Below, in pieces: positions 26,717-34,784 of a DNA stretch of 64,000 nucleotides; within the stretch, counting starts at the first letter, position 1; the number at the start of each line of letters is the position of its first letter. The DNA lies in assembly GCA_016806145.1 (NCBI GenBank), contig CP063166.1:4836001-4900000 (forward strand), written 5' to 3'. A program made the translations under genes and the position numbers. Below the pieces are notes generated by a model that saw nothing but the letters and a program-made list of their open reading frames with translations, did no database searches and was not told where the DNA came from. Source of the stretch: Variovorax paradoxus (GTDB taxonomy: Bacteria; Pseudomonadota; Gammaproteobacteria; Burkholderiales; Burkholderiaceae_C).

Positions 26717-28819
26717 TCAGAAGGTCACGCGCACGCCCACCTTCAGCGACCGCCCCGGCAGCGGCGCGGCCGGATACACCGTCGTCGTCAGGATCGAGGT
26801 CGCGCTGTACGCCAGCTTGTTGCCGATGTTGTCGATGCGCGCATACCAGGTGAGGTTGGCGCGCTGCACCTTCATGCGGTAGGCGATCGAGGCATTCCAC
26901 AGCGTATAGGCATCGGTCTCGCGCGCGCCGACGCCCGGCACGCGGTGCTGCGCGGCGTTGTAGTCGAAGCCGACGCGGCCGCTCCACGGGCCGTTGCCGT
27001 AGACCAGCGTGGCGCCCACGCGCACCGGCGCGATGCGCGGCAGCGGCTCGCCGGTGTCGGTGTTCTTCGCGCGCACCAGGTCGCCGCGCCATTCGAGGTC
27101 GAGCGTGCCGGCGTCGGCCATGCGCGCGAAGCCGTCGCTGCCCAGCAGGCGCAGGTTGCCGCTGGCCTCGATGCCGGTGAAGCGCGCGCGCACGCCGTTG
27201 TAGAGGTACTCGGCCAGCGTGTCGGTGACCTCGGGATCGGTCACGACCTGGCCCTCTTCGTCGAGCGTGCGGCCCGAGGCGGTCAGGCCGATGTAGTTGC
27301 GAAAGCGCGTGACGTAGGCGTTGACGCGCGCCGTGTTCGGCCCCGACTTCCATTGCGCGCCGAGGTCGAAGCCGGTCGACTGCTCCTTGCTCAGGTTCGG
27401 GTTGCCGACCTCCCACGCGGCCGTGGCCACGTGCGGGCCGTTGGCCAGCAGCTCGTAGTCCTTGGGCGCGCGCTCGGTGTAGGCGATGTTCGAGGTCAGC
27501 TGCCACTGCGGCGCGAGGTTGACCAGGGCGCCGAAGGCGGCGCTGTTCGGGTTGAAGGTGCGCTCGCCGATCGCGAAGCGGTTGATGCTGGGATCGTCGG
27601 GATAGCCGAGCGAGCGCACCGTGACGCGCTCGGTGCGCGCGCCGAAGCTCAGCTTGCCCCACGAGGTGCCCATCTCCTCGTAGAGGAACAGCGCGCGCGA
27701 GCGCGTGCGGCTGTGCGGCGCGAAGGCTTCCTCGCCGTCGGCAGCGAAGCGGTTGGTCTCGGCGCTGAAGCCCATCAGGCCTTCCAGCGGCCCGATCTTC
27801 TCGTGCCGCACCTCGACGCGCAGGTCGTTGCTCATGTTCGAGAAGGTGGTGCCGGCCTCGGCGCCCTCGAACTCGGTGTGGCGGTAGTTGGTGTGGCTGA
27901 GCTTGGCGTGGACGCTGCGGATGATGCCGCCCGGGCGCCATTCGCCCTCGATCGCGTAGCGGTCGGACTTCATCGCGATGGTCACGTCGTCCTCGGCCAC
28001 GGTGCCGTAGTTGCTGCGGTAGGTGCTGGCCGAGGCGCCGATCCAGCCCCGGTCGAAGAACAGCGTGCCGCCGATCGCGCCGCCATGCGCCTCGTTGGCC
28101 GAATTGCAGATCTTGCGCGCGCGCCAGGGCGAACCGGGCTTCTCGCAGTTGAGGTCGATCGGCGCCGAGACGTCGCTCGAATCGCGCTTGAAGGCATCGG
28201 CATGCAGCGCGAAGCGGCCGTTGCCGCCCTCGAGCATCACGGCGCCGTTCTTCTCGCGGTTGCCGGTGGCATAGCCGAGGTCGGCGCGGCCGCCGAAGCC
28301 CTCGATCGGCTCGCTCGGGATGCGGTTGTCGATCAGGTTGACCACGCCGCCGACCGCGCTGCCGCCGTACTGCAGTGCCGACGGGCCGCGCAGCACCTCG
28401 ACGCGCTCGGTGACCAGCGCGTCGACCGGCACCGCGTGGTCGTAGCTCAGCGCCGAGGCGTCGGGCGCGCCACCGCCGTTCTGCAGGATGCGGATGCGGT
28501 CGCCGTCCTGGCCGCGGATGATCGGCCGGCTGGCATTGGGGCCGAAGTAGGTGCTGCTGACGCCGGGGATGTTGTCGAGCGTCTGGCCCAGGGTGGACTG
28601 CGAGCGCAGCAGCAGTTCGTCGCCCGAGAGCGTGGTGGTGGGCGCGATCAGGTCGCTGGCACCGAGCGGGTTGCCGGTGACGGTGATCTCGCGCAGGCTG
28701 GTGGTGGGTTGCTGCGGGTTCGGCGAGGGATCGGTGGGTGCGGTCTGGGCCAGGGTGGCGACGGAGGCGAGCGAGAGGACGGCAGCGCCGATGGCGTTGC
28801 GACGGAATTGGGGGGTCAT
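26717..28819 (-). CDS. TonB-dependent outer-membrane receptor, possibly metal (ZnuD-like)
   Basis: This 700-residue receptor imports a scarce ligand using TonB energy. The signal peptide ends near VATLAQ (residue 25). LREITVTGNPLG is the TonB-box region. The plug domain includes GQTLDNIPGVSSTYFGPNASRPIIRGQDGDRI and DHAVPVDALVTERVEVLRGP followed by SAVGGVVNLIDNRIP. The barrel ends in the usual aromatic residue (VGVRVTF). The plug resembles ZnuD-type zinc receptors, so a metal ligand is plausible but unproven. A cysteine pair (NCEKPGSP ... KICNSANE) in an extracellular loop may be disulfide-bonded. The upstream small His/Cys protein supports a metal role. Confidence 0.88.
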   Translation of the reverse strand: MTPQFRRNAIGAAVLSLASVATLAQTAPTDPSPNPQQPTTSLREITVTGNPLGASDLIAPTTTLSGDELLLRSQSTLGQTLDNIPGVSSTYFGPNASRPIIRGQDGDRIRILQNGGGAPDASALSYDHAVPVDALVTERVEVLRGPSALQYGGSAVGGVVNLIDNRIPSEPIEGFGGRADLGYATGNREKNGAVMLEGGNGRFALHADAFKRDSSDVSAPIDLNCEKPGSPWRARKICNSANEAHGGAIGGTLFFDRGWIGASASTYRSNYGTVAEDDVTIAMKSDRYAIEGEWRPGGIIRSVHAKLSHTNYRHTEFEGAEAGTTFSNMSNDLRVEVRHEKIGPLEGLMGFSAETNRFAADGEEAFAPHSRTRSRALFLYEEMGTSWGKLSFGARTERVTVRSLGYPDDPSINRFAIGERTFNPNSAAFGALVNLAPQWQLTSNIAYTERAPKDYELLANGPHVATAAWEVGNPNLSKEQSTGFDLGAQWKSGPNTARVNAYVTRFRNYIGLTASGRTLDEEGQVVTDPEVTDTLAEYLYNGVRARFTGIEASGNLRLLGSDGFARMADAGTLDLEWRGDLVRAKNTDTGEPLPRIAPVRVGATLVYGNGPWSGRVGFDYNAAQHRVPGVGARETDAYTLWNASIAYRMKVQRANLTWYARIDNIGNKLAYSATSILTTTVYPAAPLPGRSLKVGVRVTF

Positions 28820-28854
28820 GAATGAAAACTCGTTGAATCGATGAGCGACCGCCG

Positions 28855-28877
28855 GCCACCCGTGCGCGACGGGTGGC
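28855..28877 (-). other. hairpin in the leader of the TonB receptor gene
   Basis: The sequence GCCACCCGT - GCGCG - ACGGGTGGC is a perfect 9-bp stem. It lies in the 79-base gap between the small membrane-protein gene and the receptor start. It could set the expression ratio of the two genes or end a fraction of transcripts. No U-tract follows. Confidence 0.45.
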
Positions 28878-28898
28878 GGCGAATCGGAAACGGGGGAT

Positions 28899-29282
28899 TC
28901 AGCGAGCGACAGGCGGGCCGCGTGCGTCGAACAGCGCGACCCAGCGCGCCAGCGCCTCGCCCTGCAGCCAGGCGAAGGTGGCGAAAGGCAGCAGCACCGG
29001 CAGCACCACCAGCGGCACGCCGAGCGCGCTGGCGCCGTGCGAGAGCTGGTCGTAGAGCCGGCACTCGGCATCGGTGTGCAGCCCGAACAGGCTGGCGATG
29101 CCATGCGGATGCACATGCTCGGCCCGGGACGCCGTGGCCTCGGCGGCCGTGGCCGTCGCCAGCCCGGGCACGTGCAGCGTGCGGTGCATCAGCCCGAGCG
29201 TGCCGGACAGCCACAGGGCCACCGCCAGCACGACGAGCATCGCGCGGGCGGAGACGGGGACGGGACGGCGGAGCGGGTGCAC
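28899..29282 (-). CDS. small membrane protein with His/Cys metal-type residues
   Basis: This protein has 127 residues. It has two predicted membrane helices (about 13-32 and 88-106), with a periplasmic or cytoplasmic loop between them. The loop carries H33, H37, the cluster HVHPH at 56-60, H69, C74 and H82 in CRLYDQLSHG. The pattern suggests metal contact. I do not recognise the family with certainty, although small proteins with such C-x-x-YDQ stretches are familiar beside TonB receptors. It lies directly upstream of the receptor on the same strand and downstream of msrA by 61 bases. It could be a sensor or accessory for the receptor's substrate. Confidence 0.7.
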   Translation of the reverse strand: MHPLRRPVPVSARAMLVVLAVALWLSGTLGLMHRTLHVPGLATATAAEATASRAEHVHPHGIASLFGLHTDAECRLYDQLSHGASALGVPLVVLPVLLPFATFAWLQGEALARWVALFDARGPPVAR

Positions 29283-29343
29283 GAGGGAAAAGCTGGCAGG
29301 AATCGGGCCAGGACGGCCCGGGAGCGAAGCGGTCAGGCCTTCT

Positions 29344-29895
29344 TCACTTCTTCACGCGCGCGGCGAAGGTCTTCTGGAACTTCTCGACCTTCGGTCCCAC
29401 GACGAAGGCGCAGTAGCCCTGGTTCGGGTGGTTCAGGAAATAGTCCTGGTGGTAGGCCTCGGCGGTCGAGTAGTTGTCGAGCGGCTTGACCTCGGTCACC
29501 ACCGGCGAGGCGTAGGTCTTGCCGGCCTCGATCTCGCGGATGACCTCGTCGGCCACCTGCTTCTGCGCCTCGGTCGTGTAGTAGATGCCGCTGCGGTATT
29601 GGGTGCCGACGTCGTTGCCCTGGCGGTTGAGCGTCGTGGGGTCGTGCACCACGAAGAAGATCTCGAGGATCTCGCGCAGGGCGATCTGCGCCGGGTCGAA
29701 AGTCAGCTTGACCACCTCGTTGTGGCCGGTGCGGCCGGTGCAGACCTGCTCGTAGCTGGGGTTGACCGTCTGGCCGTTCGAATAGCCCGATTCCACGTCG
29801 ACCACCCCCTGCACGCGGTCGAACACCGCCTCGGTGCACCAGAAGCAGCCGCCGCCGAGCACGATGGTTTCGGTGGAGGAAGGCGAAGAGGTCAT
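29344..29895 (-). CDS. msrA: peptide methionine-S-sulfoxide reductase A
   Basis: This 183-residue enzyme reduces methionine-S-sulfoxide in proteins. The catalytic cysteine is in GGGCFWCTEAVF (residue near 16). GVVDVESGYSNG, YEQVCTGRTGHNEVV and DPTTLNRQGNDVGTQYRSGIYY are family hallmarks. The ATG at 29895 has GGAGT five bases upstream, which decides against the longer frame to 29952. It is divergent from the TetR gene. Confidence 0.97.
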   Translation of the reverse strand: MTSSPSSTETIVLGGGCFWCTEAVFDRVQGVVDVESGYSNGQTVNPSYEQVCTGRTGHNEVVKLTFDPAQIALREILEIFFVVHDPTTLNRQGNDVGTQYRSGIYYTTEAQKQVADEVIREIEAGKTYASPVVTEVKPLDNYSTAEAYHQDYFLNHPNQGYCAFVVGPKVEKFQKTFAARVKK

Positions 29896-29970
29896 GGGGG
29901 ACTCCAGGAACGGACTGACAAGGGAACCCGATATTGTCGCGGCTTGACGCATTCGATGCGGCTCACTACA

Positions 29971-29992
29971 TTACTAACCCGCGAGTCATTAA
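29971..29992. promoter_or_regulatory. candidate TetR operator before the TetR gene
   Basis: TTACTAACCCG/CGAGTCATTAA is an imperfect palindrome (8 of 11 positions in each half match) ending 3 bases before the TetR start. It lies in the AT-rich msrA-tetR spacer. Its position suggests autorepression. Confidence 0.55.
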
Positions 29993-29995
29993 ACA

Positions 29996-30709
29996 ATGCC
30001 CACTCCCCGATTCCTTGCCGACAAGCTCTGCCCGGTCCGCGCCAAGCGCGAGCGGCGCAAGGAGGCGCGCCCCGGCGAACTGCTGGCGGCGGCACTCGAT
30101 CTGTTCGTCGAGAAGGGCTATGCCGCCACCCGCTCGGAAGAAGTGGCGGTGCGTGCCGGCGTCTCCAAGGGCACGCTGTTCCTCTATTTCCCGAGCAAGG
30201 AAGAGCTGTTCAAGGCCGTGGTGGTCGAGAACCTCGGCGGCCGCTTCACCGAGTGGAACCAGGAATTCGAGACCTTCGAGGGCACCACGGCCCAGATGCT
30301 GCGCTACTGCATGCGCGTGTGGTGGGAGCGCGTGGGCCTGACCCAGGCCTCGGGCCTCACCAAGCTGATGATGAGCGAAGGCGCCAACTTCCCCGAGCTG
30401 GCCGACTTCTACCGCCAGGAGGTGGTGCGGCCGGGCCATGCGTTGCTTCGGCGCATCATCCAGCGCGGCATCGACCGCGGCGAGTTCCGGCCGGTCGACG
30501 TCGACCACACCATCTACTCGGTGGTGGCGCCGATGATCTTCCTGATGCTCTGGAAGCACTCGGCCAACCTGTGCGTCGACGAGGGCGACAACTTCGACCC
30601 GCTCAAGTACATCGAGATGCAGGCCGACGCGGTGCTCTACGGCCTGAGCACCCGGCCGCGGGCCGAGGCGGAACCCGACGAAGCCGCTGGCCCGTCGGGT
30701 GCCGCCTAA
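29996..30709 (+). CDS. TetR/AcrR family transcriptional regulator
   Basis: This 237-residue repressor has an N-terminal helix-turn-helix at about residues 20-75 (ELLAAALDLFVEKGYAATRSEEVAVRAGVSKGTLFLYFPSKEELFKAVV). The ligand-binding C-domain resembles TetR_C-type domains, ending in a Glu/Ala-rich tail. It is followed within 41 bases by the methyltransferase, rhodanese and tolC genes. It may therefore control the outer-membrane channel as AcrR-type repressors do. Confidence 0.88.
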   Translation: MPTPRFLADKLCPVRAKRERRKEARPGELLAAALDLFVEKGYAATRSEEVAVRAGVSKGTLFLYFPSKEELFKAVVVENLGGRFTEWNQEFETFEGTTAQMLRYCMRVWWERVGLTQASGLTKLMMSEGANFPELADFYRQEVVRPGHALLRRIIQRGIDRGEFRPVDVDHTIYSVVAPMIFLMLWKHSANLCVDEGDNFDPLKYIEMQADAVLYGLSTRPRAEAEPDEAAGPSGAA

Positions 30710-30750
30710 AATTGAAGGTTTGTCCTGACCCGCCCCCAGAAGGAAAACCC

Positions 30751-31428
30751 ATGAGCACCGCCCCCACCCTCGAGCGCTTGCGCTTCAACATGATCGAACA
30801 GCAGATCCGCCCCTGGGATGTGCTGGACCTGGAAATCCTCGACCTGCTGGCGGTCATCCGCCGCGAGGACTACGTGCCCGAGGCGCACCGCGCGCTGTCC
30901 TTCTTCGACATGGAACTGCCGCTGCTCGACGGCTCGGTGCCCGGCGAATTCATGCTGTCGCCCAAGGTCGAGGCGCGCACGCTGCAGGACCTGCACGTGC
31001 AGAAGCACGAATCGGTGCTCGAGATCGGCACCGGCTCCGGCTTCATGGCCGCCCTGCTCGGCGCCCGCGCCGCCAAGGTGCTGTCGCTCGAGATCAATCC
31101 CGCGCTGGCCGCCCGCGCCGCCGAGACCCTGCGCCAGAACGGCGTGACCAACGTCGAGGTGCGCCATGCCGACGGCGCCGTGCCGCTGCCCAGCGGCCCG
31201 AGCTTCGACGTGATCGTGCTCAGCGGCTCGGTCGCGCGCATTCCGCAGAACCTGCTCGGCTCGCTCAAGGTCGGCGGCCGCCTGGCGGCGATCGTCGGCG
31301 ACGAACCCATGATGCGCGCCCACTTCGTGAACCGCACCAGCGAGAGCAAGTGGGACACGATCCAGCCCTGGGACACGGTGGCGCCGCGCCTTTTGAACTT
31401 CCCCGAGCCGTCGCGCTTCGCGTTCTGA
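30751..31428 (+). CDS. pcm: protein-L-isoaspartate O-methyltransferase family protein
   Basis: This 225-residue SAM-dependent methyltransferase shows motif I as VLEIGTGSGFMAALLG at about residues 89-104. A Pcm-like N-terminus carries a methyl-acceptor loop (GEFMLSPKVEARTLQDL). Classical Pcm repairs isoaspartyl residues, but members in this rhodanese-tolC context are divergent. The real substrate is therefore uncertain. AGAAGGAAAA is the ribosome site. The gene is 13 bases upstream of the rhodanese gene. Confidence 0.85.
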   Translation: MSTAPTLERLRFNMIEQQIRPWDVLDLEILDLLAVIRREDYVPEAHRALSFFDMELPLLDGSVPGEFMLSPKVEARTLQDLHVQKHESVLEIGTGSGFMAALLGARAAKVLSLEINPALAARAAETLRQNGVTNVEVRHADGAVPLPSGPSFDVIVLSGSVARIPQNLLGSLKVGGRLAAIVGDEPMMRAHFVNRTSESKWDTIQPWDTVAPRLLNFPEPSRFAF

Positions 31429-31441
31429 TCGGGCCGGCCGC

Positions 31442-31780
31442 ATGATCGATCAAGTCCGCCCCGCCGACCTCGCCGCCTGGTTTGCACAGGACGCCGACGC
31501 ACCCGCCGTGCTGCTCGACGTCCGCGAGCCCTGGGAGCTGCAGACCGCGAGCGTCGCCCCGGCGGGCTTCACGCTGCTGGCGATCCCGATGAACGAGATC
31601 CCCGCGCGCCTGTCCGAGCTCGACGAGAACCAGCGCATCGCCTGCCTGTGCCACCACGGCGCCCGCAGCCAGCGCGTGGCCGCCTTCCTGCACCAGAACG
31701 GCTTTGCGCAACTGGCCAACGTGGCCGGCGGCATCGACGCCTGGTCCGCGCAGCACGACCCTGCCGTGCCGCGCTACTGA
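31442..31780 (+). CDS. rhodanese-like sulfurtransferase domain protein
   Basis: This 112-residue single rhodanese domain has the active-site cysteine in CLCHHGARSQRVA near residue 62 and the substrate-loop start LLDVREPWE. Such small domains relay sulfane sulfur or act as redox proteins. It lies between the methyltransferase and tolC in a conserved Burkholderiales order (recognised from general knowledge). Confidence 0.92.
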   Translation: MIDQVRPADLAAWFAQDADAPAVLLDVREPWELQTASVAPAGFTLLAIPMNEIPARLSELDENQRIACLCHHGARSQRVAAFLHQNGFAQLANVAGGIDAWSAQHDPAVPRY

Positions 31781-31804
31781 TTCTTCCGCTCCCAAGGACT
31801 TTCA

Positions 31805-33343
31805 ATGCCTCCCAGGCCCCGGCTCCTGCCTCTTTCCGCAGCCATCGCAAGCCTTCTTGCCACGCTGCTCGCATCGCCGGCCCAGGGCCAGACACTGAAC
31901 GAACTCTACGAATCGGCGCGTGGCTTCGATGCCACCTACCAGGGCGCGCGCGCCCAGTACGACGCCAGCGTGGCGCGCGCCGCGCAGGCCAAGGCCGGCA
32001 TCCTGCCGGCCGTCGGGCTCAGCGCGGGCGTGAACCGCAACAACCTCGACATCGACGTCATCACGGGCAACCAGCAGGGCAGTTCCTCGCGCGACTTCAC
32101 GCAGCAGAACGTCGGCATCAACGCCATCCAGCCGCTGTACCGACCCGCCAACTGGGCCACCTGGGAGCAGGGCAAGCGCCAGGCCGAGATCGCGCAGTCG
32201 GTGTTCACCATCGCCGAGCAGGACCTGATCGTGCGCGTGAGCCAGGCCTATTTCGACGTGCTCGCGAGCCAGGACAGCCTGTCGCTGGTGCGCGCGCAGA
32301 AGGCGGCCGTGTCCGAGCAGCTCGCCTCGGCCAAGCGCAACTTCGAGGTCGGCACCTCCACCATCACCGACTCGCGCGAGGCCCAGGCCCGCTACGACCT
32401 CGTGGTGGCGCAGGAGATCGCGGCCGAGAACGACCTGCGCGTGAAGAAGATCGTGCTCGACCAGCTGGTGGGTCGCCCCGGCAGCGTGCCGGTGCCGCTG
32501 GCGGTGCCCGTGGTGCTGCCGACCGCGCAGCCGGCCGACATCGAGGCCTGGGTCTCGCAGGCCGATGCCGGGCACCCGGCGATCCGCCAGGCGCAGCTCG
32601 GCGTCGACGTGGCGGGCCTCGAGATCGAGAAGGCGCGCGCCGGCCACAAGCCCACGCTGGACGCCAACCTCGGCTACAACGTCACGCGCAACCCGAACGG
32701 CACCAGCACCAGCACCGTGGGCACGCGCATCAACGCCGCCACCGTGGGCGTGACCTTCAACATGCCGCTGTTCGCGGGCTTCGCGACCGAGAACCGCATC
32801 AAGGAAACGCTGGCCCTCGAGGACCAGTCGCGCAGCGTGCTCGACGGCACGCGCCGCAACGTGGCGCAGGCCACGCGCGCGGCCTACCTCGGGCTGGTGT
32901 CGGGCGCGGGCCAGGTCAAGGCGCTCGAGGCGGCCGAGGCCTCGAGCCAGAGCGCGCTCGACGCCAACCGGCTGGGCTACCAGGTGGGCGTGCGCATCAA
33001 CATCGACGTGCTCAATTCGCAGAGCCAGCTCTACCAGACCAAGCGCGACCTCGCGCAGGCGCGCTACAACGTGCTGCTGGGCAACCTGAAGCTGCGCCAG
33101 GCCAACGGCACGCTGACGGTGGCCGACATGGACGCCATCAACGCGACGCTGGCGAAGAACGGCAGCGTGCCCGCGGTGCCGGCCCCATCGACCACGCCGG
33201 CCGATCCGAACGCCGTGGCCGTGCCGCCCGCGCGGCCCAGCGTGCCGGTGGTGCCGCCGGTGCCGGTGGCGCCGTTCAATCCGCCGCCGCCCGCGATCCC
33301 CGTCGCACCGCCGCCGCCGCCGGTGCTGAACCCGGGGCGCTGA
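31805..33343 (+). CDS. tolC: TolC family outer-membrane efflux channel with proline-rich tail
   Basis: This 512-residue channel subunit serves type I secretion and RND/MFS efflux. The signal peptide ends near ASPAQG|QTL (residue 28). Two OEP repeats follow (about residues 30-230 and 245-440), with the usual RYDLVVAQ and NRLGYQVGVRINIDVLNSQSQLYQTKRDLAQARY helices. The last 60 residues are a low-complexity Pro/Val/Ala tail (from about VPAVPAPSTTP), not part of the family fold. It ends 4 bases from the convergent waaA stop. Confidence 0.92.
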   Translation: MPPRPRLLPLSAAIASLLATLLASPAQGQTLNELYESARGFDATYQGARAQYDASVARAAQAKAGILPAVGLSAGVNRNNLDIDVITGNQQGSSSRDFTQQNVGINAIQPLYRPANWATWEQGKRQAEIAQSVFTIAEQDLIVRVSQAYFDVLASQDSLSLVRAQKAAVSEQLASAKRNFEVGTSTITDSREAQARYDLVVAQEIAAENDLRVKKIVLDQLVGRPGSVPVPLAVPVVLPTAQPADIEAWVSQADAGHPAIRQAQLGVDVAGLEIEKARAGHKPTLDANLGYNVTRNPNGTSTSTVGTRINAATVGVTFNMPLFAGFATENRIKETLALEDQSRSVLDGTRRNVAQATRAAYLGLVSGAGQVKALEAAEASSQSALDANRLGYQVGVRINIDVLNSQSQLYQTKRDLAQARYNVLLGNLKLRQANGTLTVADMDAINATLAKNGSVPAVPAPSTTPADPNAVAVPPARPSVPVVPPVPVAPFNPPPPAIPVAPPPPPVLNPGR

Positions 33344-33347
33344 AACC

Positions 33348-34778
33348 CTAGTCGAGCGTGGGCTCCGCGCGCTCGCGCGGACCTTCCGCCGCCGGCTGCG
33401 CGGCCTGGACCGGCGGCTTCGCCGGCTCGTCGGCCAGCGCCGGCTCCACCGCTTCCTCGGGCTCGGCCGCCATCGCGATCGCGAGCACCGCGGCCGCCGT
33501 GCGCTCGGCCGCGCCGCGGTTGGAGGACGAGAAGGCCTGCGCGGCCTGCGACATCGCCTCGCGGCGCTCGCGGTTCTCGACCAGCTTGAGCGCGCTGGTC
33601 ACGGCCTGCTCCATGGTCTCGACGCGCAGCGAGGCACCGGCCGCGAGCGACAGCTGCGCGGCCTCCGCGAAATTGAAGGTCGACGGCCCCATCACGACCG
33701 GGCAGCCGCAGGCCGCGGGCTCGATCAGGTTCTGGCCGCCCAGGGGCTCGAAGCTGCCGCCGAGCAGCGCGACATCGGCCAGGCCGTAGTACAGCGCCAT
33801 CTCGCCGAGCGAATCGCCGAGCCAGATCTCGGCCTCGGCCGGCTGGCCCGCCGTGCTGCGGCGCGCCACCGCGAAGCCCTCGGCCTCGATCAGCGCCGCC
33901 ACCTCGTCGAAACGCTGCGGATGGCGCGGCACGATCATCCACTGCACGTCGTGCACCCGCTTCGAGATCGAGCGGACCGCGCCCTGCTCGGGCGGCACGG
34001 GCGCGGTGGCGCCGAAGCGGCGCAGCACCTCGAGCAGCAGGCGTTCCTCGCCGTCGCGCGAACTGGCCAGCACCACGATCGGCTTGGGCAGCGTGCCGCG
34101 CAGCCGGGCGGCCGCGTGCAGCTGGCGCACGTCGGGCGTGGCGTCGAACTTGAGGTTGCCGTAGATGCCCGAGACCTTGGCGCCCAGCGACACCAGCCGG
34201 TGCGCGTCGGCTTCGGTCTGGGCCCAGACGGCGCTCAGCGCCGAATAGGCCGGCCGCGCCAGCCAGCCCAGCCGCTCGGCCGAGGCCAGCGATTTCTCGT
34301 TGAGCCGCGCATTGGCCAGCACCAGCGGGATGCGGCGCTCGGCGCAGGCCGCGGCCATCTCGGGCCAGACCTCGGTTTCCATCAGCACGCCGATGCGCGG
34401 CTGGAAGCGGTCGAGGAAGCGCGCCACGGCGCCCGGCGTGTCCCAGGGCTGCCAGACCTGCGTGTCGCCCTCGCGCAGCAGCTTGGCGCCCTCCTCGCGG
34501 CCGGTGGCGGTGCCGTGCGTGAGCAGGATCGGGATCTCGGGGAACTGGCGCCGCAGTTCCTCGATGAGGATGGCGGCGGCACGCGTCTCGCCGAGCGAGA
34601 CCGCATGCACCCAGCACTGGGCGTGGCCGGTGAGGGCGGCGTCGTAGTGGCCGAAACGCTCCTCGACCGCCACCGCGTAGCCGGGCTCGGCCACGGCGCG
34701 GCGCCGCAACTTGCGGCGCACCAGCGGCTGGGCCAGGGTGGTGAAGGCGCCGTACAGGCGCAGCAGCAGCGAACGCAC
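33348..34778 (-). CDS. waaA: 3-deoxy-D-manno-octulosonic acid (Kdo) transferase
   Basis: This 476-residue inner-membrane glycosyltransferase adds Kdo to lipid A precursor. The N-terminal membrane anchor (LLLRLYGAFTTLAQPLVRRKL) is followed by HAVSLGETRAAAILIEEL with the catalytic Glu. GVLMETEVWPEM and the C-terminal LLGGSFEPLGGQNLIEPAACGCPVVMGPSTFNF follow. The typical length is about 420. The last 50 residues (EPEEAVEPALADEPAKPPVQAAQPAAEG) are an acidic Pro/Ala tail. It is 6 bases downstream of the phosphomannomutase gene on the same strand, so an operon is likely. Confidence 0.95.
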   Translation of the reverse strand: MRSLLLRLYGAFTTLAQPLVRRKLRRRAVAEPGYAVAVEERFGHYDAALTGHAQCWVHAVSLGETRAAAILIEELRRQFPEIPILLTHGTATGREEGAKLLREGDTQVWQPWDTPGAVARFLDRFQPRIGVLMETEVWPEMAAACAERRIPLVLANARLNEKSLASAERLGWLARPAYSALSAVWAQTEADAHRLVSLGAKVSGIYGNLKFDATPDVRQLHAAARLRGTLPKPIVVLASSRDGEERLLLEVLRRFGATAPVPPEQGAVRSISKRVHDVQWMIVPRHPQRFDEVAALIEAEGFAVARRSTAGQPAEAEIWLGDSLGEMALYYGLADVALLGGSFEPLGGQNLIEPAACGCPVVMGPSTFNFAEAAQLSLAAGASLRVETMEQAVTSALKLVENRERREAMSQAAQAFSSSNRGAAERTAAAVLAIAMAAEPEEAVEPALADEPAKPPVQAAQPAAEGPRERAEPTLD

Positions 34779-34784
34779 GATGTC

